From: Lachnospiraceae bacterium
GTDB lineage: Bacteria; Bacillota; Clostridia; Lachnospirales; Lachnospiraceae
Length of the DNA: 33,043 nucleotides
Direction of reading: 5' to 3'
NCBI GenBank assembly: GCA_014804785.1
Contig: JAAUZD010000052.1
Span: 1-33,043, forward strand
Of this stretch, positions 7,155 to 13,900 are shown one piece after another. Numbering within the stretch: the stretch's first letter is position 1; each line of letters opens with the position of its first letter. The position numbers and the translations under genes are program-made. The notes beneath the pieces are model-generated. The model was not told where the DNA came from and made no database searches. It saw nothing but the letters and a program-made list of their open reading frames with translations.

Positions 7155-7895
7155 TCAATCTAAAAACCCCAGATATTCATCAAATATATTAAAGAGCATA
7201 TCCCCAGAACACACAGGAATCTCTGCAGTAGTATCTTTCATCTGAATATACTTAAAAAGGTCGTGCGCTCTCGTAAGCACCAGTACCGGTATCACGTCAT
7301 AATCCGGTCCAAACAGCACTTCCTGATAAGCACTATACTTTGCTGCCTGTAAGACCTCTTCCTCTTCTATCTTATCATTCATTTTAAATTCCAGGGAAAA
7401 TACATATTTCTCTGTAATGACAAGCACGTCCGCATAAATCCTAATAAAGCGGGACTTTTTGATGCGAAGCTCAAAGGCAATCTCCCAATCCTTGCAGCCA
7501 ACTTCTTCCAGATCATTAAATAATGCCCGCATCGTTTGCGCTGTATCCTGAAACGAGTGAAAAAGCCCTCTGGTATCGTTCAAATTACGGCCTATTCGTA
7601 TGCATCCGGACTTCAATGCTTCAAACCATTCACTTTCCTCCAAGTCAAGGAACTCCTGAACGGTGGAATAATAACCGCAGAAATCCTCCAGTCCCCTGTG
7701 TGGTCTCCTCTGACGGATATATCCATGCCAGTTATAACCCTCGTCGCAATAGCATAGTTCATGCATGTAGGGAGATGCATACAGATAGTGATTGATGAGT
7801 CCCTTGTCTTTCTTTAATTTCCGCGCTATTTCTCTTGCCTTTATGCCGTCACTGCTACAGATCAAAGCATAAATATCTCTTTCGATTATGTCCAT
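7155..7895 (-). CDS. Predicted winged-helix protein with a PD-(D/E)XK nuclease domain
   Basis: The N-terminal ~60 residues (IYALICSSDGIKAREIARKL) form a winged-helix-like segment. The C-terminal half carries a restriction-endonuclease-fold signature: Asp156 in YADVLVI, Glu169 and Lys171 in SLEFK, then Gln183 and Tyr187 in QAAKYSAY. This D...ExK...QxxxY pattern resembles the N-terminal nuclease domain seen in some DUF2075 helicases and in RecB-like nucleases. At 246 residues there is no ATPase part, so it is a stand-alone protein. Possible roles are defence against foreign DNA or DNA repair. The family name is not recognised; the fold call is an inference from motif spacing. Confidence 0.6.
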   Translation of the reverse strand: MDIIERDIYALICSSDGIKAREIARKLKKDKGLINHYLYASPYMHELCYCDEGYNWHGYIRQRRPHRGLEDFCGYYSTVQEFLDLEESEWFEALKSGCIRIGRNLNDTRGLFHSFQDTAQTMRALFNDLEEVGCKDWEIAFELRIKKSRFIRIYADVLVITEKYVFSLEFKMNDKIEEEEVLQAAKYSAYQEVLFGPDYDVIPVLVLTRAHDLFKYIQMKDTTAEIPVCSGDMLFNIFDEYLGFLD

Positions 7896-7956
7896 CTCTA
7901 AAACTCTCTTATCATTTCCATGATGAAATCACTATAAGCATTTACATCAAACAGAT

Positions 7957-8370
7957 TCATAATACCATGATTAAAGTCCCTGCTCCAATCAGAATGCATC
8001 CTATCAAAGATTTTGCCGTAAATTCTTCATGCAAAAATACAAATGCCATCACCAGCGTAATCACAACGCTCAATTTATCAATCGGCACCACTTTTGAAGC
8101 ATCCCCCAACTGCAGGGCGCGATAGTAACATAACCATGATGCGCCCGTTGCCAGACCAGACAAAATCAAAAAAATCCAGCTTTTCTTACTGATATCGGAT
8201 ATGCCGCTCTGCGCATGTGTCAAAAAGACCATTCCCCACGCCATAATCACGACTACCACCGTTCTTATCGCCGTTGCCAGATTAGAGTTCACTCCGTCAA
8301 TTCCAACTTTTGCCAGAATCGATGTCAATGCCGCAAAGATTGCAGACAATAAAGCAAACAGAAACCACAT
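7957..8370 (-). CDS. EamA/DMT-superfamily small membrane transporter
   Basis: A 137-residue protein made of one EamA unit with about five membrane helices: WFLFALLSAIFAALTSILAKVGI, the arginine-bearing segment AIRTVVVV, FLILSGLATGASWLCYYRAL and VITLVMAFVFLHEE. Conserved EamA features are TSILAKVG and the C-terminal LHEEFTAKSLIGCILI. Single-unit EamA proteins act as dimers and export small metabolites; the substrate is unknown. The start at 8370 is chosen because GGAGG lies 6 bases upstream; an in-frame ATG at 8391 lacks a site. Confidence 0.85.
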   Translation of the reverse strand: MWFLFALLSAIFAALTSILAKVGIDGVNSNLATAIRTVVVVIMAWGMVFLTHAQSGISDISKKSWIFLILSGLATGASWLCYYRALQLGDASKVVPIDKLSVVITLVMAFVFLHEEFTAKSLIGCILIGAGTLIMVL

Positions 8371-8403
8371 ACCTCTCCTCCAAAATACCATTCCAAATCG
8401 ATG

Positions 8404-8844
8404 CTACTTATCCAGCCACTGGATAAAAGCAGTCTTATCAGAACTGTTATATCCTGCATTTCTATAAAAACCTAGGGTTTTTGCCTCTTTAGAGCTTGTA
8501 AGCAGCATCATTTTATAACAATTATTTTCCTTGGCAATTTCCTTTGCATAGTTTAAGCACAGAGTCGCCAGCCCCTTTCCCCGGTAATCCCCATGTGTGA
8601 CCACATTTTCAATGAATGCATAGGGTCTTACATTTCTTGTCAGGTTCGGGATTATGACGCACACGCAGGAAGCAACGATTCTGCCATCCATTTCGCAGAC
8701 AATCAAATGATGATTCACATCATTTATGATTTGATCCCATGTTGAATTTAGGTGCTTAGTTTCTTCCGGTATATCTGTTTCATGAAGATATAAATATAAA
8801 CTCAATATTTCCTTCAAATCATTCTGACATGCTTCTCTAATCAT
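8404..8844 (-). CDS. GNAT-family N-acetyltransferase
   Basis: 146 residues of the GNAT fold: MIREACQNDLKEILSLY at the start, the central strand AFIENVVTHGDYRGKGLA whose RGKGLA is the acetyl-CoA pyrophosphate loop (motif A), and the C-terminal GFYRNAGY typical of motif B. The acceptor is not predictable. It ends 33 bases before the EamA gene, so the two are probably co-transcribed. Confidence 0.88.
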   Translation of the reverse strand: MIREACQNDLKEILSLYLYLHETDIPEETKHLNSTWDQIINDVNHHLIVCEMDGRIVASCVCVIIPNLTRNVRPYAFIENVVTHGDYRGKGLATLCLNYAKEIAKENNCYKMMLLTSSKEAKTLGFYRNAGYNSSDKTAFIQWLDK

Positions 8845-8890
8845 GTCTCATAGTCCCCCTAACTTTCCAGCGTACAGTAACAATCCAAAT

Positions 8891-9307
8891 TTATGCTTTC
8901 TTATCAAATGAAGGTGTAATCTCACTATCCGGCATTTTTATAAATGTTTCTTTATCGTTATGGGGAAATAGCAACTCCATATATAAATTTCCCAGCAAGC
9001 TCTTTACTTTGTCAACATCAACATTCGTAACGGGAAAATCATTAAACTCCAGACGTTTTAAATTCTCCAGAATTTTCTCTATATTCTGCCGGTCAGAAGG
9101 TTCTGACTCCGTTTCATCATTTGAAGATGCTGAGGAGATTGGCTCCATAATTGATTTTGTTTCAGGAATGTTGTATACAACATTTTTACATGTTTTCGCA
9201 AAACATTCCGGATCATACTCTGCCAGATATCCCAGTTCATCCATAGTCAGGTTTTTTTTATTATGTATCTTTAGATATATATTAACAAGATGAGTATTTT
9301 TTCCCAT
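8891..9307 (-). CDS. 138-aa protein of unknown function
   Basis: Start at 9307 is fixed by a perfect AGGAGG with a 6-base gap; a longer frame to 9403 runs into the insertion-sequence end and is rejected. The N-terminal part (MGKNTHLVNIYLKIHNKK, then LGYLAEYDPECFAKTCKNVVY) is compact and conserved-looking. The middle is a polar, low-complexity linker rich in Ser/Glu (about residues 55-75). The last third ends SLLGNLYMELLFPHNDKETF. No transmembrane segment or enzyme motif. The IS200/IS605 copy begins 84 bp upstream, so the native promoter may have been displaced. Function unknown; it might be an accessory gene of some mobile element, but this is a guess. Confidence 0.65.
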   Translation of the reverse strand: MGKNTHLVNIYLKIHNKKNLTMDELGYLAEYDPECFAKTCKNVVYNIPETKSIMEPISSASSNDETESEPSDRQNIEKILENLKRLEFNDFPVTNVDVDKVKSLLGNLYMELLFPHNDKETFIKMPDSEITPSFDKKA

Positions 9308-9390
9308 AGTTGACCTCCTGCACGGCATGCCTCCCTTATCATATCTGCCCTGCATCAGCTTCCGATTCATTGCTACAATTATAATCTGTT

Positions 9391-9500
9391 GTGAACCACC
9401 CATTGTCTAAAGCCAATGGACTTCCTGCTTCATCAACCTCGTAACCTACTGTCTCCACAGGCGTTAATTCGGGCAGTCCCTGCCCTATATAACATTTCTC
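9391..9500 (-). ncRNA. Candidate omega RNA (reRNA) scaffold of TnpB
   Basis: In IS605 elements the guide RNA of TnpB is made from the tnpB 3' end and the right end of the element, with the guide taken from flanking DNA. Here the stretch after the tnpB stop holds a GGGCAG/CTGCCC hairpin (9471-9485), a CTGT/ACAG hairpin (9449-9460) and the terminal palindrome (9400-9419). This is the expected layout. The guide would be read from bases just below 9391, which lie upstream of the 138-aa gene. The 5' end may extend into tnpB. Confidence 0.45.
9400..9419. repeat. Right-end palindrome of the IS200/IS605 element
   Basis: CCATTG (9400-9405) pairs with CAATGG (9414-9419) around TCTAAAGC. TnpA of this family recognises such single-strand hairpins at the element ends. 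Confidence 0.7.
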
Positions 9501-10604
9501 TTATGCTGTCTGCCGTAACCCTTCCGCTAAAATATTCTTTGCTGCATTGATATCCCTGTCGTGTATTGCCCCGCAAATTGGACATGTCCACTCCCTTACT
9601 GATAAATCTTTTATATCTGCGTTCTGATAACCGCAGGCTGAACATAATTGACTGCTGGCATAGAATGTATCTGTCTTAATATACTTCCGCCCATTCCATT
9701 CTGCCTTATACTCTAACTGCCGTGTTAATTCGTACCATGATGCATCCGATATGGATTTTGCCAGATGATGGTTTTTTACCATGTTCTTTATCTGTAAATT
9801 TTCTGAAACTATCACTTGGTTTTCGCTGATAATCTCATGGGAAATTTTATGTAGATAATCTTTTCTGGCATTTCTTATCTTCTCATGACAAACGGCTATT
9901 TTCTTTTTCTGCCTGCTATAATTTCCGCTCCCTTTTTCTTTATGTGATAACTGTCTTTGCAGTTTTGCAAGTTTTCTCTCATATTTCTTTATTGTTTTTG
10001 GATTCCCATATTTTGTGCCATCTGATGTGATGCACAAATCCTTAACCCCTAAATCCAAACCTGTATTTCTATCTGTATGCGGCAGTTCTTCTTGCTCCGT
10101 TTCCACAAGAATAGAAACATAATATTTGCCACTTGGAACCTGTGAAACTGTCGCTGACTTTATCTGTCCCCCAAATTCCCTATGGAGTTTTGCCCTTACT
10201 TTCTTTAACTTTGGCAGTTTTATCTTTCCGCCCTCAAAATCTGCCGCAATATTTCCGTTTGTGAAGTTTGTTGTATAAGATTTATGGTTGTTATGCTTGC
10301 TTTTGAATTTCGGATAGCCTGCATGTTCTTTGAAAAATTTCTGATATGCCGTATCCATGTTATAAATAGCATTCGTAAGGGCAAATTTGTCTGCTTCTTT
10401 CAGCCATTCGTATTCCTTCTTTAACTCTCTGTTGCAGTAATTATTACAGTCTGTTTTACTGGCCGGTTTATTTTCTTTTTCGTAAGCTTCTTTCCTATAT
10501 GCCAATGTCTGGTTATAGACAAAACGGCAGCAGCCAAATGTTTTCGCAATCTGCACCTTCTGCTCATTATTTGGATATATTCTGTACTTATATGCTTTTA
10601 ACAT
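9501..10604 (-). CDS. tnpB: TnpB, RNA-guided endonuclease of an IS605-type element
   Basis: 367 residues, full length for TnpB. The N-terminal region [15 protein letters not shown] is the usual start. The split RuvC catalytic residues are all present: Asp184 in [10 protein letters not shown], Glu268 in [11 protein letters not shown], and an Asp in [12 protein letters not shown] (349 or 351). The zinc ribbon has cysteines 321, 324, 341 and 344 (CSACG...CPICG). TnpB uses an omega RNA from the element end to cut DNA next to a short target-adjacent motif and favours retention of the element. It is the only intact gene of the element, so it may persist through homing or by acquired cellular use. 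Start context and frame are clean. Confidence 0.95.
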   Translation of the reverse strand: MLKAYKYRIYPNNEQKVQIAKTFGCCRFVYNQTLAYRKEAYEKENKPASKTDCNNYCNRELKKEYEWLKEADKFALTNAIYNMDTAYQKFFKEHAGYPKFKSKHNNHKSYTTNFTNGNIAADFEGGKIKLPKLKKVRAKLHREFGGQIKSATVSQVPSGKYYVSILVETEQEELPHTDRNTGLDLGVKDLCITSDGTKYGNPKTIKKYERKLAKLQRQLSHKEKGSGNYSRQKKKIAVCHEKIRNARKDYLHKISHEIISENQVIVSENLQIKNMVKNHHLAKSISDASWYELTRQLEYKAEWNGRKYIKTDTFYASSQLCSACGYQNADIKDLSVREWTCPICGAIHDRDINAAKNILAEGLRQTA

Positions 10605-10670
10605 TCGTTCTCACCTTTCTTCTACGCTCCGGTCGGCGCAGAGCCAACGTCCACAGGACGTTGTGCGCCC

Positions 10671-11067
10671 CTAGTTTTCTATATATTTCCGCAGCATTTC
10701 CCCGGAAACATTACCTGCACTGCACGCAAAGTACCCATCTGTCCAGAAAGTGTGTTCTTTCCAAAAATGTTTTCCGGGATAATCTGGGTATCTTTCCAAA
10801 ATATGATATGTCGTATAACTCTTTATCAGATTTACGATTTTACTGACGGACATTGTTGGTTCTGTTTCTATCATGTAGTGGATGTGGTCTTTATCAGTTT
10901 CCATATATCCGATAATTACATGATGTTTCGACATATCTCGTACGAAAGCTGCTTTATATCATCCGATATCTGCTTTGAAATAAGAAGTTTTTTCTGTATT
11001 TGCTTACAAAAATTACGTGGTATTGTAATAAATACTTGTGTCTGTTTTTAGATTTCCATGTTCCCAT
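10671..11067 (-). pseudogene. tnpA: TnpA, IS200/IS605 Y1 transposase with two frameshifts
   Basis: The remains of a ~132-aa HUH transposase. It starts at an ATG at 11067 (MGTWKSKNRHKYLLQYHVIF), continues through VSKYRKK, then changes frame twice. One missing A in the run near 10991-10996 and one near 10961-10965 would restore a continuous protein that joins to ISDDIKAAFVRDMSKHHVII. The HUH motif (HIH in TDKDHIHYMIE) and the probable catalytic Tyr near the C-terminus (MLRKYIEN) are preserved in the final 88-codon open piece (10671-10934). The region is therefore recently inactivated, or the two base losses are sequencing errors in A-runs. Confidence 0.85.
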
Positions 11068-11108
11068 AACGTAAGTATAACACAAACCGCCACTTTGGGC
11101 TACCTTAA

Positions 11109-11130
11109 CCCACCGTCTAAAGCCAGTGGG
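11109..11130. repeat. Left-end palindrome of the IS200/IS605 element
   Basis: CCCAC (11109-11113) pairs with GTGGG (11126-11130); the intervening CGTCTAAAGCCA is nearly the same as at the right end, showing both ends belong to one element. Confidence 0.65.
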
Positions 11131-11181
11131 ATTGCGGTAGCCATTTTTTCAACAGGAATTCAATTCCTAAAAGGGCAATTT

Positions 11182-11285
11182 CTTATTCCGGCATTATAAA
11201 AATTTCCATTGACTCTAACGTTACGTCATAGCGTACGATATAAAAAAAAGAAAGTTCAAAATGGAATGAGCATTTCCGGAATAAG
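11182..11285. repeat. 10-bp perfect inverted repeat enclosing the MerR promoter
   Basis: CTTATTCCGG (11182-11191) and CCGGAATAAG (11276-11285) are exact inverted copies 84 bp apart and enclose the promoter of the MerR gene. They may be an operator pair or a trace of an older insertion. Confidence 0.55.
11209..11239 (+). promoter_or_regulatory. MerR-type promoter with 19-bp spacer
   Basis: TTGACT (11209-11214) and TACGAT (11234-11239) are 19 bp apart, the over-long spacing that MerR-family activators correct by twisting the DNA. The spacer holds the partly dyad sequence CTAACGTTACGTCATAG. It lies about 70 bp upstream of the MerR gene, consistent with autoregulation of that gene and the one behind it. 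Confidence 0.7.
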
Positions 11286-11310
11286 TTAAACAAGTACAGG
11301 AGAGTTAAAC

Positions 11311-12039
11311 ATGCGCACAGTACATGAAGTAAGTAAACTCACAGGGATAAGCGTCCGCACCCTTCACCATTATGATGCGATTGGTTTATTAAAGCCCACC
11401 CAGACAACAGAATCAGGCTATCGCTTATATGATGATGCGGCAATCAGGCGCCTGCAGAATATTTTAATGTTCCGCGAATTACAATTTCCGCTAAAGGAAA
11501 TCAAGGAAATTCTTGACAGCCCAGCTTTTGATCCTACAGAGGCACTGGCACAGCAAATCAAATTATTGGAGTTGCGGCAAAAACATATTGAAAAACTTAT
11601 TATTCTTGCCCGTGAAATTCAAAGCAAAGGAGTAACAACAATGAATTTTGAAGTTTTTGACAAGAGTGATATTGAACAATATAAAGCAGAGGCTAAAGCC
11701 AAGTGGGGAAAAACACAAGCATATCAAGACTACACGAAAAAATCAGCAACACAATCTGACGATGAACAAAATGAGATAGCTAACCAGCTATTGGGCAAGT
11801 TTTCCGAACTTGGAGCGCTTCGGCATTTACCGCCTACTACAAAAAAGGTGCAGGAAAAAATATCTGTTCTGCAAAAATTCATCACGGATAACTACTATGT
11901 ATGCACCAATGAAATCCTTAATGGATTAGGGCAAATGTATGTAGGTGATGAACGCTTTAAGAAAAATATTGACAAGGCAGGCGGAGACGGTACTGCTGAA
12001 TTTGTTAGTCAGGCTATTTCTGTGTATTGTTCGCATTAA
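11311..12039 (+). CDS. MerR-family regulator with a TipAS antibiotic-binding domain
   Basis: 242 residues. The N-terminal 70 form a MerR winged helix (VHEVSKLTGISVRTLHHYDAIGLLKP), followed by a dimerisation helix (about 75-110). The C-terminal half (about 115-240, with KWGKTQAYQDYTKKS and YVGDERFKKNIDKAGGDGTAEFVSQAI) is the TipAS fold, which binds thiopeptides and other small molecules. Regulators of this group activate resistance or detoxification genes through promoters with long spacers; such a promoter lies upstream. The next gene begins 13 bases after the stop, so it is a likely target. AGGAG precedes the start. Confidence 0.92.
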   Translation: MRTVHEVSKLTGISVRTLHHYDAIGLLKPTQTTESGYRLYDDAAIRRLQNILMFRELQFPLKEIKEILDSPAFDPTEALAQQIKLLELRQKHIEKLIILAREIQSKGVTTMNFEVFDKSDIEQYKAEAKAKWGKTQAYQDYTKKSATQSDDEQNEIANQLLGKFSELGALRHLPPTTKKVQEKISVLQKFITDNYYVCTNEILNGLGQMYVGDERFKKNIDKAGGDGTAEFVSQAISVYCSH

Positions 12040-12052
12040 GGAGGAGTCTATT

Positions 12053-12961
12053 ATGATTGTGAAGAGTGTATATTCACCGGATGTTTACAGAAAAATAATG
12101 AATGCGAATCAGGATAAAAAGGATGATATATATCGCTACGAATTGATGCTCCCTTTTAAGGGCAAATGGAATTGCTATCATATCCCCATCAAAGCGTCTA
12201 AAGAAGGTGCTTATGATATTATCATGGCGAATAACAGGATGGGGCTTTTTCCTCCGTCCAAAGTGAATTTGACGACAGAGGATTGGATCGAAGCCATTTC
12301 TGATCAGAATTTGTGGGATGCCTGTCATAAATCCATCGAAAACGCCCTGGAACGCTTTATCAGCAAGGGCATTGAACTCAAAGTTCAGGAATATTTGTTT
12401 TCTATTTTTTTGGCAGATCCAGAGAATGCTTATACGAAAATGAATGAGGGCTATTGTGGAGACGGCGGCATTCCCGGCTTCGTGATGGGATGGCTGATTC
12501 CAAATGAAAAAAATCTGAGAAAGCTCCCTGCCGCGCTTGCACATGAAACAAATCATAATGTCAGATACCAGTTCATCAAATGGACGAACGACATAACCCT
12601 CGGCGAGATGCTTGTGGGAGAGGGTTTGGCTGAGAACTATGCTACGGCAATACATGGCGAAGAATTTCTCGGACCATGGGTGAGCAAAACAGATCCCGAA
12701 CTATTACCGCTGATAAAAGAAATCATCCATGACGGTCTAAATGCAACGGGCTTTGAAAACATTACAGCCTATTTGTACGGTGATAAAATGGCGAGAATGC
12801 AATGCTTTCCTGAAGTAGGTCTGCCCTATTGTACGGGATATGCCGTCGGGTACCATCTAATCAAATATTATCTGCAAAAAACCGGTATCAGCATTGAGGA
12901 AGCTACTATTCTTTCCCATGAAGAAATATTGAAAGAGGTTGAAGAATTTTGGGAAACATGA
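12053..12961 (+). CDS. DUF2268 putative zinc-dependent protease
   Basis: 302 residues from the ATG preceded by AGGAGG (8 bases upstream); a longer frame from 11945 lies inside the regulator gene and is rejected. The protein carries the gluzincin-like motif HETNH (His164, Glu165, His168) followed by GEGLAENYATAIHGEE, whose glutamate is the probable third zinc ligand. The family (DUF2268, HExxH) is predicted to be a zinc protease; substrates are unknown. The C-terminal part PYCTGYAVGYHLIKYYLQ is typical of the family. It is co-transcribed with the MerR-TipAS regulator, so it may act in response to an antibiotic or other small-molecule ligand. This is inference from context. Confidence 0.85.
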   Translation: MIVKSVYSPDVYRKIMNANQDKKDDIYRYELMLPFKGKWNCYHIPIKASKEGAYDIIMANNRMGLFPPSKVNLTTEDWIEAISDQNLWDACHKSIENALERFISKGIELKVQEYLFSIFLADPENAYTKMNEGYCGDGGIPGFVMGWLIPNEKNLRKLPAALAHETNHNVRYQFIKWTNDITLGEMLVGEGLAENYATAIHGEEFLGPWVSKTDPELLPLIKEIIHDGLNATGFENITAYLYGDKMARMQCFPEVGLPYCTGYAVGYHLIKYYLQKTGISIEEATILSHEEILKEVEEFWET

Positions 12962-12981
12962 TGTTAGCCTCACAATATGTA

Positions 12982-13010
12982 TTGACATTTTGTGACTACC
13001 AATGTAGACT
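12982..13010 (+). promoter_or_regulatory. Promoter of the frameshifted membrane-protein gene
   Basis: TTGACA (12982-12987) and TAGACT (13005-13010) with a 17-bp spacer. The -10 box lies inside the left half of the double operator at 12994-13032. Confidence 0.65.
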
Positions 13011-13032
13011 ATTATTGTCTACATTGGTAGTC
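12994..13032. promoter_or_regulatory. Double operator of the BlaI/MecI/CopY type
   Basis: GACTACCAATGTAGAC (12994-13009) and its exact inverse GTCTACATTGGTAGTC (13017-13032) are separated by 7 bp. Each half is itself a partial palindrome CTAC....GTAG, like the operators bound by BlaI/MecI-family repressors. It covers the -10 box and the transcription start, so binding should shut the promoter. No BlaI-family gene is present in the window. A role as a transcript hairpin is also possible but there is no T-run. Confidence 0.55.
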
Positions 13033-13076
13033 GCGTGAATGGTTCATTGCTACGTTCAGAAAAGGAGCTTTTATTT

Positions 13077-13740
13077 ATGGAAACCAAAAATGGTACATTC
13101 TTTTCACCTATGAAAATGACTTTGATTACCTGGGCTGTCATATCATTTGATGCCATTGCGGCAATTCCCTTTATAAACCAGATTGCGGCAATGGCATTGT
13201 CCCTACTTGTATGGTTATTAGGTGCAGCCGGCATACTCCGCATAATAAGGAAGCAAAACAGTCAGCTGTGCTATTATAAGAACAGCCCTTTTGCCAGTGC
13301 CGATCACATGACTTTATTCTTTGTTCTTACAGGCGGAATCAGCATTGCTGCCAGTAATTATTTCTATGGCGGATTATCTCCTCTGTTTGTCAGAGAATTT
13401 CTAAATGGCTATTTGTTATACACCATAAGAAATCTGCTTTATTATCCTGCGGAGGTTCTGTTAATGCTGGAATTACTGATATGTGCCCAAAAAGGCGGCG
13501 AATTAATGACCCAAACGCGTCATATCTCACCCTGCCGGCTTGAAAAAACAAAAATCTCCGCTTCCTTGGGGTGCATTTGCGTTGTTTGTAATGTGGGGGC
13601 TGCCTCATATATTTTATCATGGCCCCGTGGATGGAATGATATCCGCTCTACGTGCATTTATTTACTGTATTCCCTTTTACACATCCGGTAAAAATATCAA
13701 GACAAGCTATATCAGTATGCTGATTTTATGGCTCCTATAA
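13077..13740 (+). pseudogene. Frameshifted polytopic membrane protein
   Basis: The first frame begins METKNGTFFSPMKMTLITW (AAGGAG 9 bases upstream; an in-frame ATG at 13035 touches the operator and is rejected) and has about five membrane helices. Around 13540-13550, in the A-rich stretch CTTGAAAAAACAAAAATC, it loses frame. The rest of the protein (LPWGAFALFVMWGLPHIFYHGP, then GKNIKTSYISMLILWLL) continues in another frame up to 13740. One extra A in the run would explain it. Shape resembles small multi-helix proteins of the CPBP/uncharacterised group, with the conserved-looking LPWG..WGL.H segment now out of frame. Likely inactive unless the indel is a sequencing error. Confidence 0.7.
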
Positions 13741-13775
13741 TGCCTTGCGGTAAATGTTGTTATCCCGTATTTTTG

Positions 13776-13815
13776 AAAAAATCTACAATAGGCAGCTATT
13801 TTCCGTAGCTGCCTA
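13776..13815 (-). terminator. Hairpin ending the downstream abi-associated RNA copy
   Basis: TAGGCAGCTA (13789-13798) and TAGCTGCCTA (13806-13815) pair perfectly over 10 bp. Reading on the minus strand the stem is followed, after 7 bases, by six Ts. It lies directly after the second 51-bp repeat. Confidence 0.6.
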
Positions 13816-13866
13816 CCCGCTAATGGAATATTTGGATTCGGGCACTACCCACGCCTTCCTACGGTC
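13776..13866 (-). ncRNA. Candidate abi-associated small RNA, copy B (downstream of the HEPN gene)
   Basis: Bases 13866-13816 (minus) match copy A at 48 of 51 positions. TATAAT (13878-13873) lies 6 bases before GACCGTAGG, placing a transcript start at the repeat edge, and the repeat ends at the hairpin 13789-13815. Hand folding gives GGCGT paired with GTGCC, GAAT with ATTC, and a closing CCG with CGG. Relative to copy A the change A to G in the first stem keeps a pair (U-A becomes U-G). No open reading frame of note. A conserved RNA motif called abiF RNA has been described beside AbiF genes; membership is likely but unchecked. Confidence 0.6.
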
Positions 13867-13895
13867 GTAATTATTATATTCACATACAAATCTAT
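13867..13895 (-). promoter_or_regulatory. -10-like box of RNA copy B
   Basis: TATAAT (13878-13873) preceded by TTTGTATGTG, a string shared with the promoter of copy A. No good -35 box is seen, so strength is uncertain. It begins just after the abi stop codon. Confidence 0.5.
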
Positions 13896-13900
13896 TATCC

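Larger units (their letters stand above)
9391..11145 (-). mobile_element. IS200/IS605-family insertion sequence (tnpA remnant + tnpB)
   Basis: Both ends carry the short imperfect palindromes typical of the family: 9400-9419 beyond tnpB (right end, followed by the conserved-looking GGGTGGTTCAC) and 11109-11130 beyond tnpA (left end). Both share the loop TCTAAAG on the plus strand. The two genes lie head to tail on the minus strand, tnpA first. The right boundary is placed at 9391; the left boundary is only approximate (11130-11150). The family leaves no target duplication, and none is seen. With tnpA broken, this copy cannot transpose without help. Confidence 0.8.

Noticed and set aside
9308-9403. 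N-terminal extension of the 138-aa gene
   Set aside because: It runs into the insertion-sequence end, has no ribosome-binding site, and the ATG at 9307 has AGGAGG at the right distance.
10985-11000. Programmed ribosomal frameshift in tnpA
   Set aside because: Two separate shifts in the same direction would be needed, the second at only three As, and IS200-type tnpA is normally read without frameshifting.
11945-12052. Longer start for the DUF2268 gene
   Set aside because: It would overlap the MerR gene by about 95 bases; the ATG at 12053 has a perfect AGGAGG.
13789-13815. Hairpin as a plus-strand terminator of the membrane-protein gene
   Set aside because: No T-run follows on the plus strand; it lies at the end of the minus-strand RNA unit instead.
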